DNA of 9,570 nt from CAZPEV01 sp964585635 (lineage in GTDB: Bacteria > Zixibacteria > MSB-5A5 > GN15 > JAAZOE01): assembly GCA_964585635.1 (NCBI GenBank), contig CAZPEV010000129.1, positions 1 through 9,570 on the forward strand, written 5' to 3'. The translations under genes were made by a program, and so were the position numbers. Within the stretch, counting starts at the first letter, position 1, and the number at the start of each line of letters is the position of its first letter. Under the pieces are notes generated by a model, which was given only the letters and a program-made list of their open reading frames with translations, did no database searches and had not been told where the DNA came from. Of this stretch, positions 1-6,707 are shown in pieces.

Positions 1-21
1 CGAGAAGAGTTGGCCATAGAT

Positions 22-1800
22 TTAGGGAAGGCCCGCCCGCATGTCGGTCCAGACGATCAGAGTCTTGCCGTCGGACGTGATGGCGCAGCTGGACTCATAA
101 TGGGCGGTCAGGCCAAGAAGGTCATCGTTGACCGGAATGTCGGCGACCAGATTATAGGTCGGTCGGGCAAAAGCGCCGTAGATGTTCTGGCCGGGATTGG
201 CGGAACGCACGTCGGTCCAACTAATACACAGTTTTTCATTCCCCGAGGCCACGGCCGGCTGCAGTTGCAGGCCGCCGGCGGGATCTTCGTTGATGCGGCG
301 ATTGACGCCGATAAGCTGGCCCCCGACATAGACCTGCTGCAGCATGATATCGCCGGCGTCGCGGCGCTGATCGGTAAACACCGCCGTCCAGTCGTATTGG
401 CTGAAACTGACCGCGGCGGGATCAAACGAGGGACTGCCGGCGGCATCGTCATTGATGACGAAATTGTCGCGCACCACGATTCCGGCGTTGGTCAGAACCG
501 AACCATAAATATCGGCCGAACTGCCGCGGAGATCGGTCCAAACCAGACCCAGATGGGCGGCCTGGTTTCCCGTCACGGAGGGATCGAACCGCTGCTTATC
601 GCCGCTTGATGAGATGACCTGGTAGGCGCCATCCTTAATAGCGCCGGCGCCAAGACGCTGCAGCAAAATCGAGTTTTGCTGCCCATACAACGTCCATGCC
701 GCGACCATATTCCCGGACGAGACGGCCCCCAAATCCAGTTCCCAGTTTTGGTAGACCGAGGTTTCGTCGGTCAAGAGCATATTGGCGCCGACCAGGGCGC
801 CGCCGGCCGAAAGACGTTGCTGGTAAATATTCACGCCGGAGCGAAGATCGGTCCATCCCAGCAGGTACCCGTCACCCGAAGTATAGGCTGCCGCCGGCAA
901 ATAGCGGGCGAAATCTCTGGCAGCGACATCGGACAGCGGAATTTCGGCGGCATACGGCAGCCCCGAGGCATTGAAGCGCCGACCATAGATGTCGGGGGTG
1001 TCATTGGCGCGATAGTCTTCCCAGGCCAGGATGAAATCACCGCCGGCCACGGCGATCGTTGGAGACCAATGCCTGTTCAGCGGCCCGTCGCTGTTGGCCG
1101 CCATCATTGACTTCGCCGGTGTGCCATTGGCGAGAAATATGCGATACGCGATTTCGCTGCCGACCGAATAATCCTCCCAGGCGACAATCAGGTTTCCACC
1201 GGGGGTGCACCCGGCGGTGAATTCGCCGGCGTAGCTGGCGTTCACCGTATCAGACACAAAGAAAACCGGGGTCAGCGTACCGCCCGAAGAATCGAAGCGG
1301 GCAGCCTGAAGAAAGCCGCTGGCATCGTCTCTCCAGACGGCAAAGAAATTGCCGCTGCTGTCGGCGCATAGCTTGGGATCGGCCAGATCATTTTCGGTGG
1401 AATAGACCAACGCGGCATTGCTGCCGATGGCAGTGCCCGAGGAATTGAGCAACTGCAGAAATATCGCGACCGTGCCGGTGCGATTATCCTCCCAGGCGGT
1501 CGCCATCCGTCCCCCTTTGAGGCTGACGATGTCCGCCTTGTCCTGGGCAAATGTAGCCGGCGCCACCGTTTCGGAGAGGGGGATGTCATTGAAGTCGACC
1601 TGAACCTTCGCCAGGTCGGGGGAGGTCAGAACGACGGGCAGCGAAGCTGAACGGTTGCTGATTCGGGAGGCAAAATCGGGGTGAAGACTATTTCGATACT
1701 GAGCCGGGTCGTCCTGCGGAAGAAGCCCCCGGCCGCCGGCCATGGCAGCGCTGATTAACAGGGCCGCCAATATGGTACTGAGAAAAATTCTGGTCATCAT
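22..1800 (-). CDS. Exported protein with ten WxD/IYG repeats, interrupted by an in-frame stop
   Basis: The 592-residue frame starts at an ATG ATG pair (1800-1795) behind a GGGGAAC stretch that is a weak ribosome-binding site. A Sec signal peptide is clear: basic MMTR, a hydrophobic core, and likely cleavage after AMA (residue 21). From about residue 97 to the end, roughly 50-residue units recur. Each carries a hydrophobic strand, a W(E/T)D-x-R motif, then (D/N)IYGxxL, for example WEDYR, WTDLR, WTDVR and WTDMR. I count ten units, the first Trp at residue 103 and the last at 584. Such units would suit a beta-propeller or beta-rich surface protein; this is inference, and I cannot assign a function. 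The frame stops with TAA at 22-24 in the middle of unit ten, yet the same frame continues to the window edge as IYGQLFS, exactly the second half of a unit. The original protein therefore probably extended further left, perhaps to a C-terminal sorting domain. It is transcribed divergently from the sigma operon. Confidence 0.85.
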   Translation of the reverse strand: MMTRIFLSTILAALLISAAMAGGRGLLPQDDPAQYRNSLHPDFASRISNRSASLPVVLTSPDLAKVQVDFNDIPLSETVAPATFAQDKADIVSLKGGRMATAWEDNRTGTVAIFLQLLNSSGTAIGSNAALVYSTENDLADPKLCADSSGNFFAVWRDDASGFLQAARFDSSGGTLTPVFFVSDTVNASYAGEFTAGCTPGGNLIVAWEDYSVGSEIAYRIFLANGTPAKSMMAANSDGPLNRHWSPTIAVAGGDFILAWEDYRANDTPDIYGRRFNASGLPYAAEIPLSDVAARDFARYLPAAAYTSGDGYLLGWTDLRSGVNIYQQRLSAGGALVGANMLLTDETSVYQNWELDLGAVSSGNMVAAWTLYGQQNSILLQRLGAGAIKDGAYQVISSSGDKQRFDPSVTGNQAAHLGLVWTDLRGSSADIYGSVLTNAGIVVRDNFVINDDAAGSPSFDPAAVSFSQYDWTAVFTDQRRDAGDIMLQQVYVGGQLIGVNRRINEDPAGGLQLQPAVASGNEKLCISWTDVRSANPGQNIYGAFARPTYNLVADIPVNDDLLGLTAHYESSCAITSDGKTLIVWTDMRAGLP

Positions 1801-1818
1801 CTGTTCCCCGCTTTGTGC

Positions 1819-1952
1819 TCAAGGTCTCATTGCGCAACTGTTATGCCGGAGTCAAGTTGCCGGCAGTCATTAACCGTTAGGGTCTTCGCTTGCCGCCTTT
1901 CTTGTTATCAGACAATAGCTTGTCGCAGTTTCGACATAACCCGAGACCTTGA
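1819..1952. repeat. 10-bp inverted repeat enclosing multiple possible stems
   Basis: TCAAGGTCTC at 1819-1828 is a perfect inverted repeat of GAGACCTTGA at 1943-1952. Inside are TGCCGG/CCGGCA (1844-1849 with 1860-1865, 10-nt loop), GCAACT/AGTTGC (1834-1839 with 1855-1860), CGGCA/TGCCG (1861-1865 with 1891-1895), GTTAT/ATAAC (1904-1908 with 1936-1940) and GACAA/TTGTC (1911-1915 with 1920-1924). Some of these exclude one another. The layout resembles a folded RNA with a long closing helix, in the leader of the minus-strand gene or as a free transcript. It matches no riboswitch class I recognise. Confidence 0.4.
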
Positions 1953-2130
1953 CGCCGATGAGAGGAGAACCGCAAAGAAATGCATCATATTCCCATCGTG
2001 CATATCCGGCGGTTCCCGTTATAGGCCTCAGCCGTATCCCTCCAGCGGTACGGGTAATCGGTAAGCAGGGCCATCATCTTGTTGCCCATAACAATATAGC
2101 GAAGATGCCTTTCTTGTCAAGTACTTAGAC

Positions 2131-2156
2131 GAAACCGGGCTGGATTGAGAACGTAA
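2131..2156 (+). promoter_or_regulatory. Possible ECF-type promoter for the sigma operon
   Basis: GAAACC at 2131-2136 is followed after 15 bases by CGTAA at 2152-2156. This resembles the GGAAC / CGTC-like pairs recognised by many ECF sigma factors, which commonly drive their own operons. It lies about 60 bp upstream of the sigma start, a sensible distance. The match is weak and the lineage's own consensus is unknown, so this is a suggestion only. Confidence 0.2.
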
Positions 2157-2216
2157 TGATAAGAGAATGAAAGCAACGACCGGCCTCGGGCGCGCGTCAA
2201 ATAGGGTGGAGAGAAT

Positions 2217-2813
2217 ATGACAACGGCGACCTCGGACACTGCGGCAAGCCTGACGGGAGAACGGACATTCGCTTCGGCCCCAAAGGCATTTACCGAAGAT
2301 CTTCGATCGGCCCGGGCGATTGTAGCCGGGAATCATGGGCTGTTCCGCAAATTGTACGATGACAATGTCGGGTCGTTGTACAACCTGGCCCTGCGGCTGA
2401 CGGGTGCGGCGGCGGAGGCGGACGATGTCGTCCAGGAAGCCTTCGTTCGTGCCTACCAGAAGATGGATTTGTTCGCGGGCCGTTCGACTTTGTCGAGCTG
2501 GCTGTACCGAATTTGCATTAATGTCGGTTTGGAGCATATCCGGCGCCGCAAGGGGGGATGGGAGGAGATCAATGAACAGACCTGCGGAGCGGTGGAACCG
2601 GATCAGAAGAAACTGCTGCTGAAACGGAAGCTGGATAAGGCGATCGCCCGCCTTCCACAAGGATGCCGACTGGTATTCGTGCTGCACGACGTCGAAGGAT
2701 ACAATCACAAGGAGATCGCCGACCGGCTGAATTTGGCTGAGGGAACCTCCAAATCGCAGCTCTTTAAGGCACGCGCTCTGCTCCGGCAAATTCTGACCGG
2801 ACAGGAGGCATAG
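2217..2813 (+). CDS. ECF-family RNA polymerase sigma factor
   Basis: This 198-residue protein has the two-domain layout of ECF sigma factors, which direct RNA polymerase to a limited regulon when released from an anti-sigma factor. Region 2 spans about residues 40-112, with the DDVVQEAFVRAY signature of regions 2.1-2.2 (residues 69-80) and the WLYRICINV segment of 2.3-2.4 (95-103). Region 4 spans about 135-190: ARLPQGCRLVFVLHDVEGY leads into the helix-turn-helix HKEIADRLNLAEGTSKSQL (164-182). The first 30 residues are a variable tail. The start ATG is preceded by GGAGAG (2208-2213), somewhat close but acceptable. The stop TAG is followed at once by the anti-sigma start, so the pair is probably translationally coupled. 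Nothing looks broken. The family is certain; the regulon is unknown, although the co-transcribed solenoid protein is likely part of it. Confidence 0.95.
   Translation: MTTATSDTAASLTGERTFASAPKAFTEDLRSARAIVAGNHGLFRKLYDDNVGSLYNLALRLTGAAAEADDVVQEAFVRAYQKMDLFAGRSTLSSWLYRICINVGLEHIRRRKGGWEEINEQTCGAVEPDQKKLLLKRKLDKAIARLPQGCRLVFVLHDVEGYNHKEIADRLNLAEGTSKSQLFKARALLRQILTGQEA
2803..2808 (+). promoter_or_regulatory. Shine-Dalgarno deciding the anti-sigma start
   Basis: A perfect AGGAGG lies inside the last codons of the sigma gene. It is 5 bases from the GTG at 2814 and 8 bases from the ATG at 2817. The ATG has the better codon and spacing, so I prefer 2817. Confidence 0.7.
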
Positions 2814-2816
2814 GTG

Positions 2817-3530
2817 ATGCTTTGGCTTGGCAGAAAATGCGCCAAGGTAAGGCGGTTGCTGTCCAATCGGGCTGATGAGCCGTTGCCGGAAAAAGCCGAG
2901 CGCCTGGTGACCTCTCACCTGGCAGAGTGTCAGGCCTGCCGGCGGGAGGCCGAATTCTACAAGACCCTCAAGGAAACCGCTGCCGCCCTCGATCGCCGGA
3001 CAGCACCGGCCTACCTATGGGAGCGGGTGGCGATACAGATCGAGGAGCATCCCTGGGGCGGTGAGGGCCTGGAGACGACCGGCGGCATGGCGGCATTCTT
3101 TCGACCCCTGCTTGGGCCGTTGCGGCCGGCCGATCTTTGCCTCGGCTGTCTGGTTGCGATTTTGCTTCTGTTTTTTCCCAAATCGGATGACTCGGCGGTC
3201 TTGGAGACGACGAGACCCGTCACGGCCACCGAATGCGCCGGGTCGCCGGTCGGGTATGTGTCACTGTTTATGTCATTGCAGGGAGACCAATTCCCGGCTC
3301 CGGTCCGGGATTATTATATCAGTCAATTCGAGGGGATCGATCGGCAGATCCGCATGATCAAGGCGGCCCTGAGCCGATACCCGGAGAACCGCGCCATAAG
3401 AGCCGGCCTGGCCCGGGCCTACGAACGGAAGATAGCCCTGTACCAGAAGCTGGGATCGGCCGAAAAGAAGACCAAGGCGCAGTTGGCCATAGACCATTCT
3501 GTGCTTGAAAGAAGTGGCTGGTATGATTAA
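2817..3530 (+). CDS. Zinc-finger anti-sigma factor with one membrane segment and a helical C-terminal domain
   Basis: This protein (237 residues from the ATG at 2817; a GTG at 2814 adds one) should hold the upstream sigma factor inactive at the membrane. The N-terminus carries the ZAS-type zinc-binding set Cys8, His34, Cys38, Cys41 in the form C-x25-HxxxCxxC (seen as HLAECQAC). A hydrophobic stretch at about residues 105-120 (LCLGCLVAILLLFF) is the only membrane segment, placing residues beyond about 122 outside the cytoplasm if the usual topology holds. The extracytoplasmic part is predicted helical; RYPENRAIRAGLARAYERK looks like a single TPR-like helical pair, and it ends in a basic amphipathic helix. 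That domain could sense an envelope signal or partner, by inference. The gene directly follows the sigma stop and overlaps the next gene by 8 bp (ATGATTAA). The role is assigned with good confidence from motif plus context; the signal is unknown. Confidence 0.88.
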   Translation: MLWLGRKCAKVRRLLSNRADEPLPEKAERLVTSHLAECQACRREAEFYKTLKETAAALDRRTAPAYLWERVAIQIEEHPWGGEGLETTGGMAAFFRPLLGPLRPADLCLGCLVAILLLFFPKSDDSAVLETTRPVTATECAGSPVGYVSLFMSLQGDQFPAPVRDYYISQFEGIDRQIRMIKAALSRYPENRAIRAGLARAYERKIALYQKLGSAEKKTKAQLAIDHSVLERSGWYD

Positions 3531-5700
3531 GTTGGGGGCGATGACGAGCTGGACAAAATCGGGTGTGCTGTTGGCGATGGCTTTGACCTGGAGCCTCGTT
3601 TCGGCGGCGCCACCCATGCCGGACGATGAGATCGGCCGGGAGCCCTCGCCCGGCGACACGATCGGCCAGAAGATGGTCATCGTTGGCGAGAACTACGTTG
3701 ACCTGATCGACAATCTTGAAGAAATCCTGGCCGATTTCGAAGATTTCTACCGGGAAGTCGGTCAAGCCTCCCTGAGCGAAGTCGGCAAAGCAGTCAAGGA
3801 CCTGCGTCAGTCGATCGCCGGCGATTATTCGGCCGCCTCGCGCGACCGGATGCTGAAGAAGATGGATGTTCTGCTGGCCAAAATGGAAGCCCTTCGCACG
3901 ACGGCCGATTCCGGCGGCTCGCGCCTGCAGCGGCGGCAACTGCGGCAACTCCGATCATTCGAAAGCGACCTCGAGGACCTTCGCGACGAACTCGACGCCG
4001 AATACTCCGACGATGAACTGAAGGGAATTCTGGATGAAAAGACCCTCAATCGTATCATTCAGGAATCGATGCACAATGCCCAACAGGCGTTACGCCTCGC
4101 CCAGGAGAGACTTCGGGATGAATCACTGCTGATCGTCATCCCGCCGTTCGATTCAGGGCTGCCTGCTCCCCATCCGCCTGCCGCCCCGGCCGCGCCGGCG
4201 TTTCCGCGAACAACGGGCCGGTACTTTGAGACACCGGATCAGGATCTGGGCGACGCCCTGACACAGACGGCCAACGCCACGGTTGGCAGCCGGACGCTGC
4301 CGATTAACCTGCACAACGCCATCGGCGCCGTTTTGGTCCAGACCTGGAACCGTTCCGAGGTGCAGGCGGTGCTGACGGTTAACTATTCCGAAGATTCCCA
4401 TTCCAGCGCTGATTTCGCCAAAGGGGTCCGACTACTGATGGAGACCACACCCCAGACGATAAGCATCTCCGTCGTTTACCCCGACAAGAGCGAGAAGGCG
4501 GTCAACGTCGTCTCCTCAGAGCTGGAAATATCGCTGCCGGCCGGGAATCCGGTCGTCATCGAGAATGCCTTTGGCCCGGCCACCATCGCCGACCTGCAGA
4601 ACGATCTTAAGATTTCCTCGAATTTCGGCTCCGTCGATGCCCAGCGGATCAAGGGTGACGTCAGCATCGCCAACACCAGCGGAACCGTTTATACGGAGGC
4701 GATCACGGGCCGCCTGACGATCAGCAACTCCTTCGGCGATATCGAGGCGGTCGGCGCCGATGGTGTCATCGATCTGTCCAACAGCTATGCGCCGGTCAGC
4801 ATCCGCAATTCGTCCGGCGAGCTACGCATCACCAACTCCGGCCCGGTGACGGTGCATTCGTTCCGGGGCAACGCCGACATCCGCTCCAGCAACGGCGACA
4901 TCGAAGTGGAAACGATTACCGGCAATTTGGTGCTGGCCAACTCCTTCGGGGGCGTCCGGATCGAAACGGTCACCGGCGACGCCACCATCGAAAACGCCAA
5001 TGCCTCGGTCGAAATCGCCGACGTCGGCGGCCAGTTGCGCGCCTCCAATAAGTTTGCGTCGATTCAAATAGAAGACGTCAAGAAGAGCGTGCGCGCGGAA
5101 TCATCGAACGGCGGTATCACGATCGACCGGGTCGGCGGCGAGGTGCTGGTGACCAACCGCTTCGGCGAAGTCGCGATACAGACCGCCGGCGGCCCCGTGC
5201 AGGTCGACAACAGCAACGCCGAGGTGACCGTTTCGGGAATCAAGGGCGACGTCACCGTCGTCAACCAGTTCGGCCCGGTGAACCTGTCCAAAATCACCGG
5301 AGACATCGACGTGCGCAACCAGAACGCCTCGATCGATCTGGTCGATATCGGCGGCGCGACCACCGTTCGGACGACCTTTGGGTTGATCTCAGGGGAAAAT
5401 CTGGGTGGACCATTCATGATCGACAACGCCAACGGCTCGGTGGAACTGAGCCGCCTGGGCGGCATTTCCAAAAACTGCGAAATCAGCGTGACCTCGGGCG
5501 ACATCTCCCTGGAGTTGCCGCCGTCGGGCGGATTCAACGTGATTGCCTCCACCTCCAGCGGCGACATCGATTCCGATCTGCCGATGACGATATCCACCAG
5601 CGCCGGGATTTCATCGGGCCAATACAGCCTCGGGACAACCTACCCGACCTTATCGCTCAAGGGTCAGAACACCACGATCAGCATTTCCACGCGAAAGTAA
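3523..5700 (+). CDS. Exported DUF4097-like beta-solenoid (putative adhesin), third gene of the sigma operon
   Basis: With the ATG at 3523, whose ATGATTAA overlaps the anti-sigma stop, the protein has 725 residues. A TTG at 3505 and an ATG at 3541 are alternatives; a weak AAAGAAG (3508-3514) favours 3523. A signal peptide ends near VSA (residue 28), with no lipobox Cys. Residues about 45-200 are charged and helical, probably coiled coil. A Pro/Ala linker spans about 207-232. From residue 344 to 647 there are 17 rungs of 18 residues (two of 17), each like xVxxNSFGxVxIxxVxGD, the pattern of the DUF4097 putative-adhesin family and of right-handed beta-solenoids. Two irregular turns with TSGDI / SSGDI follow. 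No C-terminal membrane anchor is visible. The operon position suggests it is made in response to the envelope signal sensed by the anti-sigma factor. Its actual binding partner or function is unknown. Confidence 0.88.
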   Translation: MIKLGAMTSWTKSGVLLAMALTWSLVSAAPPMPDDEIGREPSPGDTIGQKMVIVGENYVDLIDNLEEILADFEDFYREVGQASLSEVGKAVKDLRQSIAGDYSAASRDRMLKKMDVLLAKMEALRTTADSGGSRLQRRQLRQLRSFESDLEDLRDELDAEYSDDELKGILDEKTLNRIIQESMHNAQQALRLAQERLRDESLLIVIPPFDSGLPAPHPPAAPAAPAFPRTTGRYFETPDQDLGDALTQTANATVGSRTLPINLHNAIGAVLVQTWNRSEVQAVLTVNYSEDSHSSADFAKGVRLLMETTPQTISISVVYPDKSEKAVNVVSSELEISLPAGNPVVIENAFGPATIADLQNDLKISSNFGSVDAQRIKGDVSIANTSGTVYTEAITGRLTISNSFGDIEAVGADGVIDLSNSYAPVSIRNSSGELRITNSGPVTVHSFRGNADIRSSNGDIEVETITGNLVLANSFGGVRIETVTGDATIENANASVEIADVGGQLRASNKFASIQIEDVKKSVRAESSNGGITIDRVGGEVLVTNRFGEVAIQTAGGPVQVDNSNAEVTVSGIKGDVTVVNQFGPVNLSKITGDIDVRNQNASIDLVDIGGATTVRTTFGLISGENLGGPFMIDNANGSVELSRLGGISKNCEISVTSGDISLELPPSGGFNVIASTSSGDIDSDLPMTISTSAGISSGQYSLGTTYPTLSLKGQNTTISISTRK
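4552..5463 (+). repeat. Array of 17 18-residue solenoid rungs (protein-level repeat)
   Basis: Read in frame, the segment divides into consecutive 54-bp units, with two units of 51 bp. The key position is Asn five residues in, followed by FG, FA, NG or NA. From rung 7 onward the two kinds alternate strictly: N-type rungs (SSNG, NANA, SSNG, NSNA, NQNA, NANG) and F-type rungs (NSFG, NKFA, NRFG, NQFG, TTFG). This gives a 36-residue super-period. DNA identity between units is low, so the repeat is old and held by protein structure. Confidence 0.8.
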
Positions 5701-5747
5701 GCGCTTCACCGACCGCTTCTCACGACGATCCCGGCCCAAAAGATCAC

Positions 5748-5776
5748 CGCGCGTCTCCGTCTCGTCGGAACGCGCG
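5748..5776. terminator. Strong hairpin between convergent genes, probable terminator
   Basis: CGCGCGT (5748-5754) pairs with ACGCGCG (5770-5776), and TCCG pairs with CGGA inside, with one bulged C and a TCTCGT loop, giving an 11-bp stem. It sits 48 bp after the solenoid gene's stop and 63 bp beyond the bfr stop on the other strand. No long T-run follows on the plus strand. On the minus strand a TTTT comes about 9 bases later. A bidirectional terminator is the simplest reading. Confidence 0.45.
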
Positions 5777-5838
5777 ATGAAGCCTTGTTGCCAAAAGGGA
5801 TATTCCCGGGAAGACCGGCACCGGCAGCGCCTGGGACG

Positions 5839-6292
5839 CTAATCCGTCTGCTCCACCAGGTAGTTCTGGATCCCCATCTGTTTGATCTGGTCGAGTTGAG
5901 CCTCCAGCCAGTCAATATGGGCTTCCTCATCCTTGCATCTCGCGGGTGCCGTTGTCGCTCAATTCCACCGTTTCGCGGATACCGGCATTGTACAATTTAT
6001 CGGCTCCATTTTCGCTGGCGAGGTCATTCTGAAGCTGCGCCTGAACGTCGCCGCCGATGTGGATATCCTTGAGGTGGCTGACGACGGGGCGGCCTTCCAG
6101 GAAGATGATGCGGCCGATCAGCAACTCGGCATGCTTCATTTCGTCGACCGCCCGCTTTTCGATCTTCTGGTGCAGCTTTTCATACCCCCAGTTGCTGCAC
6201 ATTTCCGAGTGCACCATGTACTGGTTGATGGCCGTCAATTCATCGGCCAGAAGGTTGTTGAGGGTGGCGATGATTTTGTCGTTGCCCTTCAT
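5839..6292 (-). pseudogene. bfr: Bacterioferritin, frameshifted by an apparent 14-nt deletion
   Basis: Bacterioferritin is the 24-subunit haem-containing ferritin that oxidises and stores iron in the cytoplasm. The start ATG (6292-6290) follows AGGAGG (6306-6301) with 8-base spacing. Counting from it, the ferroxidase ligands Glu18, Glu51, His54 and Glu94 and the haem ligand Met52 fall at exactly the E. coli Bfr positions. After GTRE (residues 115-118) the frame reads MQG and stops at 5929-5927. One frame over, the sequence resumes as DEEAHIDWLEAQLDQ... and ends ...NYLVEQTD with TAG at 5841-5839. Only 7 nt separate GTRE and DEE where the family has 7 residues (21 nt), so 14 nt are missing at about 5934/5935. 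Restoring them puts Glu127 and His130 at the canonical numbers and gives a 155-residue protein, near the usual 158. As it stands the product lacks two ferroxidase ligands and most of helix D. It is either a genuine pseudogene or an assembly error. Confidence 0.9.
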
Positions 6293-6313
6293 GGTATATT
6301 CCTCCTCTATGCG

Positions 6314-6336
6314 GGGCCGGACAGATCGTCCGGCCC
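6314..6336 (-). promoter_or_regulatory. Leader hairpin upstream of the bfr ribosome-binding site
   Basis: GGGCCGGAC and GTCCGGCCC form a perfect 9-bp stem with a 5-base loop. It lies between the predicted bfr promoter and its Shine-Dalgarno (7 bases from the AGGAGG). It could stabilise the mRNA or influence translation. It has no T-run on the minus strand, so it is not a typical attenuator. Confidence 0.5.
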
Positions 6337-6360
6337 TCACTGTTTCGTTGGCTTTGGGTG

Positions 6361-6389
6361 AATATAGCACTTGCCGTGGGCGCTGTCAA
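6361..6389 (-). promoter_or_regulatory. Sigma-70-type promoter of bfr
   Basis: On the minus strand, TTGACA (6389-6384) and TATATT (6366-6361) are separated by exactly 17 bases. This is a near-perfect housekeeping promoter. It predicts a start near 6354 and a leader of about 60 nt that includes the 6314-6336 hairpin. I see no Fur-type box over it. Confidence 0.85.
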
Positions 6390-6707
6390 AGGGACTGCTT
6401 TCCAAATCGCTCAACTTTTTATCGGATATGAAGATATGGTCACAGCGGCCTCGCCTGCGCGGGCGCTCGTGATGGCTTTGACCGACCGCAATCATGGCGG
6501 GAAGCTCAGCCGCGGGCGGAGTCGGGGAATGATTTTTTAGGTATGTCGGGTCTGTCGACCGAAACGAATATGCGCGCGGCGGATGTCCCCGACCGCTGGC
6601 TCTTTTCCCGCGAAGCCCGATGTGACCTGATAGAACCATGAGTTCCGAACTAAAGGCGGCCCGGTGCCCTGCTGCCCGTGAACCATTGACAGAATTGGAT
6701 AATGATC

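Larger units (their letters stand above)
1801..2216. other. Divergent intergenic region
   Basis: This 416-bp spacer separates the two divergent starts and must hold the promoters of both the repeat protein and the sigma operon. An 83-codon frame at 1813-2064 has no recognisable domain and no good ribosome-binding site, so I do not call a gene. The left part (1819-1952) is rich in complementary segments and is listed separately. The middle holds CCGTA (2032-2036) paired with TACGG (2049-2053), and CATCTT (2075-2080) paired with AAGATG (2102-2107). A near-palindrome around AAGTACTT (2119-2126) lies upstream of the sigma gene and could be an operator. No strong sigma-70 promoter is evident for either gene. 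Confidence 0.6.

Noticed and set aside
10..609. 199-codon plus-strand open frame opposite the repeat protein
   Set aside because: It is the antisense shadow of the repeat protein, has no domain or ribosome-binding site, and the minus-strand frame has a signal peptide and clear repeats.
1813..2064. 83-codon plus-strand frame in the divergent spacer
   Set aside because: There is no ribosome-binding site and no family pattern, and it overlaps the structured inverted-repeat region.
2028..2918. 296-codon minus-strand frame over the sigma gene
   Set aside because: It lies antisense to a certain ECF sigma factor and crosses the intergenic region; it shows no recognisable domain.
5927..6370. Longer bfr start upstream of 6292
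   Set aside because: The extra 25 residues cover the leader hairpin and Shine-Dalgarno. The start at 6292 gives canonical ligand numbering and an ideal ribosome-binding site.
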